Source: Bradyrhizobium sp. AZCC 2262 (GTDB taxonomy: Bacteria > Pseudomonadota > Alphaproteobacteria > Rhizobiales > Xanthobacteraceae). Taken from it: DNA of 64,000 bases. Positions 63,456 to 64,000 of the stretch are shown here, piece by piece. The notes beneath the pieces are model-generated. The model worked only from the letters and a program-made list of their open reading frames with translations. It did no database searches and was not told where the DNA came from. How positions within the stretch are numbered: the first letter of the stretch is position 1; every line of letters starts with the position of its first letter. The position numbers and the translations under genes were made by a program. Where the stretch lies: the NCBI RefSeq assembly GCF_036924535.1, contig NZ_JAZHRT010000001.1:62001-126000 (forward strand), written 5' to 3'.

Positions 63456-64000
63456 GTGAAAAGGAAAATTCTACCAATTGCCGCAATGGCCGCGGGAATG
63501 TTGGTGTCGGTCGCGTTTGCGCAGGAGGGGCCGCTCCGGGCCGAGATTGTCGCCCGCTTGCCGCAGTCGGTCGGCAACATTGCGATCACGCCGGACAACC
63601 AGATCATCTTCAGCCACCACCCGTTCTTCAATCCCGACGTCCGGGTGGCAAAACTCACGTCATCAACGACGTTCCAGCCATTTCCGAATGCCGATTGGAA
63701 CACGCCGCGGAAAGGGACCGATCACTACCTCGACAATGTCCTCGGCCTTCGATCGGACGAAAATGGCATCGTCTGGATCATCGACATGGGATTCCGCACC
63801 AAGGTCACACCCAAGCTGGTCGGATGGAATACGCACACCGACAAGCTCGAGCGCATCTACTACATGCCCGAACCGATCACGCGAGGTGGATCGCAGCCGC
63901 AGGATATCGTCATCGACCAGAAAAACCGGAAGTTCTATATCGCCGACGAGGACATCGGCCCGGGTGGCGATGGCTCCCATGCCGCGATCATCATCATCGA
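63456..64000 (+). CDS. Yellow/major-royal-jelly-type secreted protein (partial, runs off right edge)
   Basis: An open frame of 181 codons to the window end. A GTG start with GGAGGAG five bases upstream begins a signal peptide (KRKILPIAAMAAGMLVSVAFA). The mature part reads AEIVARLPQSVGNIAITPDN, IIFSHHPFFNPDVRVAKL, YLDNVLGLRSDENGIVWIIDMGF and GGSQPQDIVIDQKNRKFYIADE, typical for the bacterial yellow/MRJP beta-propeller family related to SMP-30 proteins. Function is unknown; some members are lactonase-like. It is divergent from the truncated HxlR gene, which may once have controlled it. Confidence 0.75.
   Translation, partial: MKRKILPIAAMAAGMLVSVAFAQEGPLRAEIVARLPQSVGNIAITPDNQIIFSHHPFFNPDVRVAKLTSSTTFQPFPNADWNTPRKGTDHYLDNVLGLRSDENGIVWIIDMGFRTKVTPKLVGWNTHTDKLERIYYMPEPITRGGSQPQDIVIDQKNRKFYIADEDIGPGGDGSHAAIIII

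Noticed and set aside
59716..64000. Second attachment repeat (copy of the tRNA-Met 3' end) inside the window
   Set aside because: Scanned by eye for CTCTCTCGCTACCA and its complement beyond the tRNA; none found. It may lie outside the window.

Overview
The window looks like chromosome of a Bradyrhizobium-type alphaproteobacterium (Nitrobacteraceae). The grounds are high GC, dense codon-biased genes, a rhizobial heme-uptake (hmu) locus, a FlbD/SciP-type flagellar cluster, a PmtA-like phospholipid methyltransferase, several small protein families common in that group (DUF2336, DUF4112, DUF1153, DUF3309, GCG_CRPN), and many interspersed palindromic repeats of the kind scattered through Bradyrhizobium genomes. 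Names rest on reading translated motifs; no database search was run.

Layout. 1-9.9 kb: a truncated phytase-like secreted protein, then the heme locus: hmuTUV importer and hemP on the minus strand, and divergently the outer-membrane receptor, an IsdG-type heme monooxygenase, HutX, ExbB, ExbD and TonB. A 25-bp palindrome with an Irr/ICE-like core lies in the divergent promoter region. 9.9-14.4 kb: carbohydrate ABC transporter genes (two permeases and a Tat-type binding protein, no ATPase) and a 2-hydroxyacid dehydrogenase. 14.6-25.2 kb: a chemoreceptor, a Bug-type binding protein, two paralogous EamA exporters, a TetR/membrane-protein pair with a visible operator, an FMN-dependent alpha-hydroxy-acid oxidase, an orphan MCE protein and a YbaK deacylase. 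25.5-40 kb: purA with a proline-rich membrane protein behind it, many small conserved proteins, an AraC regulator, msrB, exported msrA, an exported TPR-caspase protein and a small RecD/Dda-like helicase. 40.3-48.4 kb: a luciferase-like monooxygenase and a sulfonate-sulfur locus with three binding proteins, SsuD, SsuC, SsuB and a flavin reductase. 48.4-56.9 kb: a minus-strand flagellar cluster (fliK, flgD, sciP-like, fliF, fliG, fliH, fliN, flbD). 57.2-59.7 kb: mnmA, pmtA-like, a small secreted protein and tRNA-Met(CAT).

59.7-64 kb is an accessory junction. A large serine recombinase reads toward the tRNA, and its last codons, including its stop, are the antisense of the tRNA 3' half. To its right lie decayed genes: an HxlR regulator cut short and joined to a substrate-binding protein gene that has lost its start and carries a frameshift in a C-run. 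A Yellow/MRJP-type secreted protein then runs off the edge. This reads as the end of an integrated element or island.

The most notable signals are the recombinase/tRNA antisense overlap, the HxlR/binding-protein deletion junction, the inverted repeats flanking the DUF4112 gene, the exported caspase-TPR protein, and a sulfonate locus with three receptors for one permease. I found no complete system that I would call undescribed.
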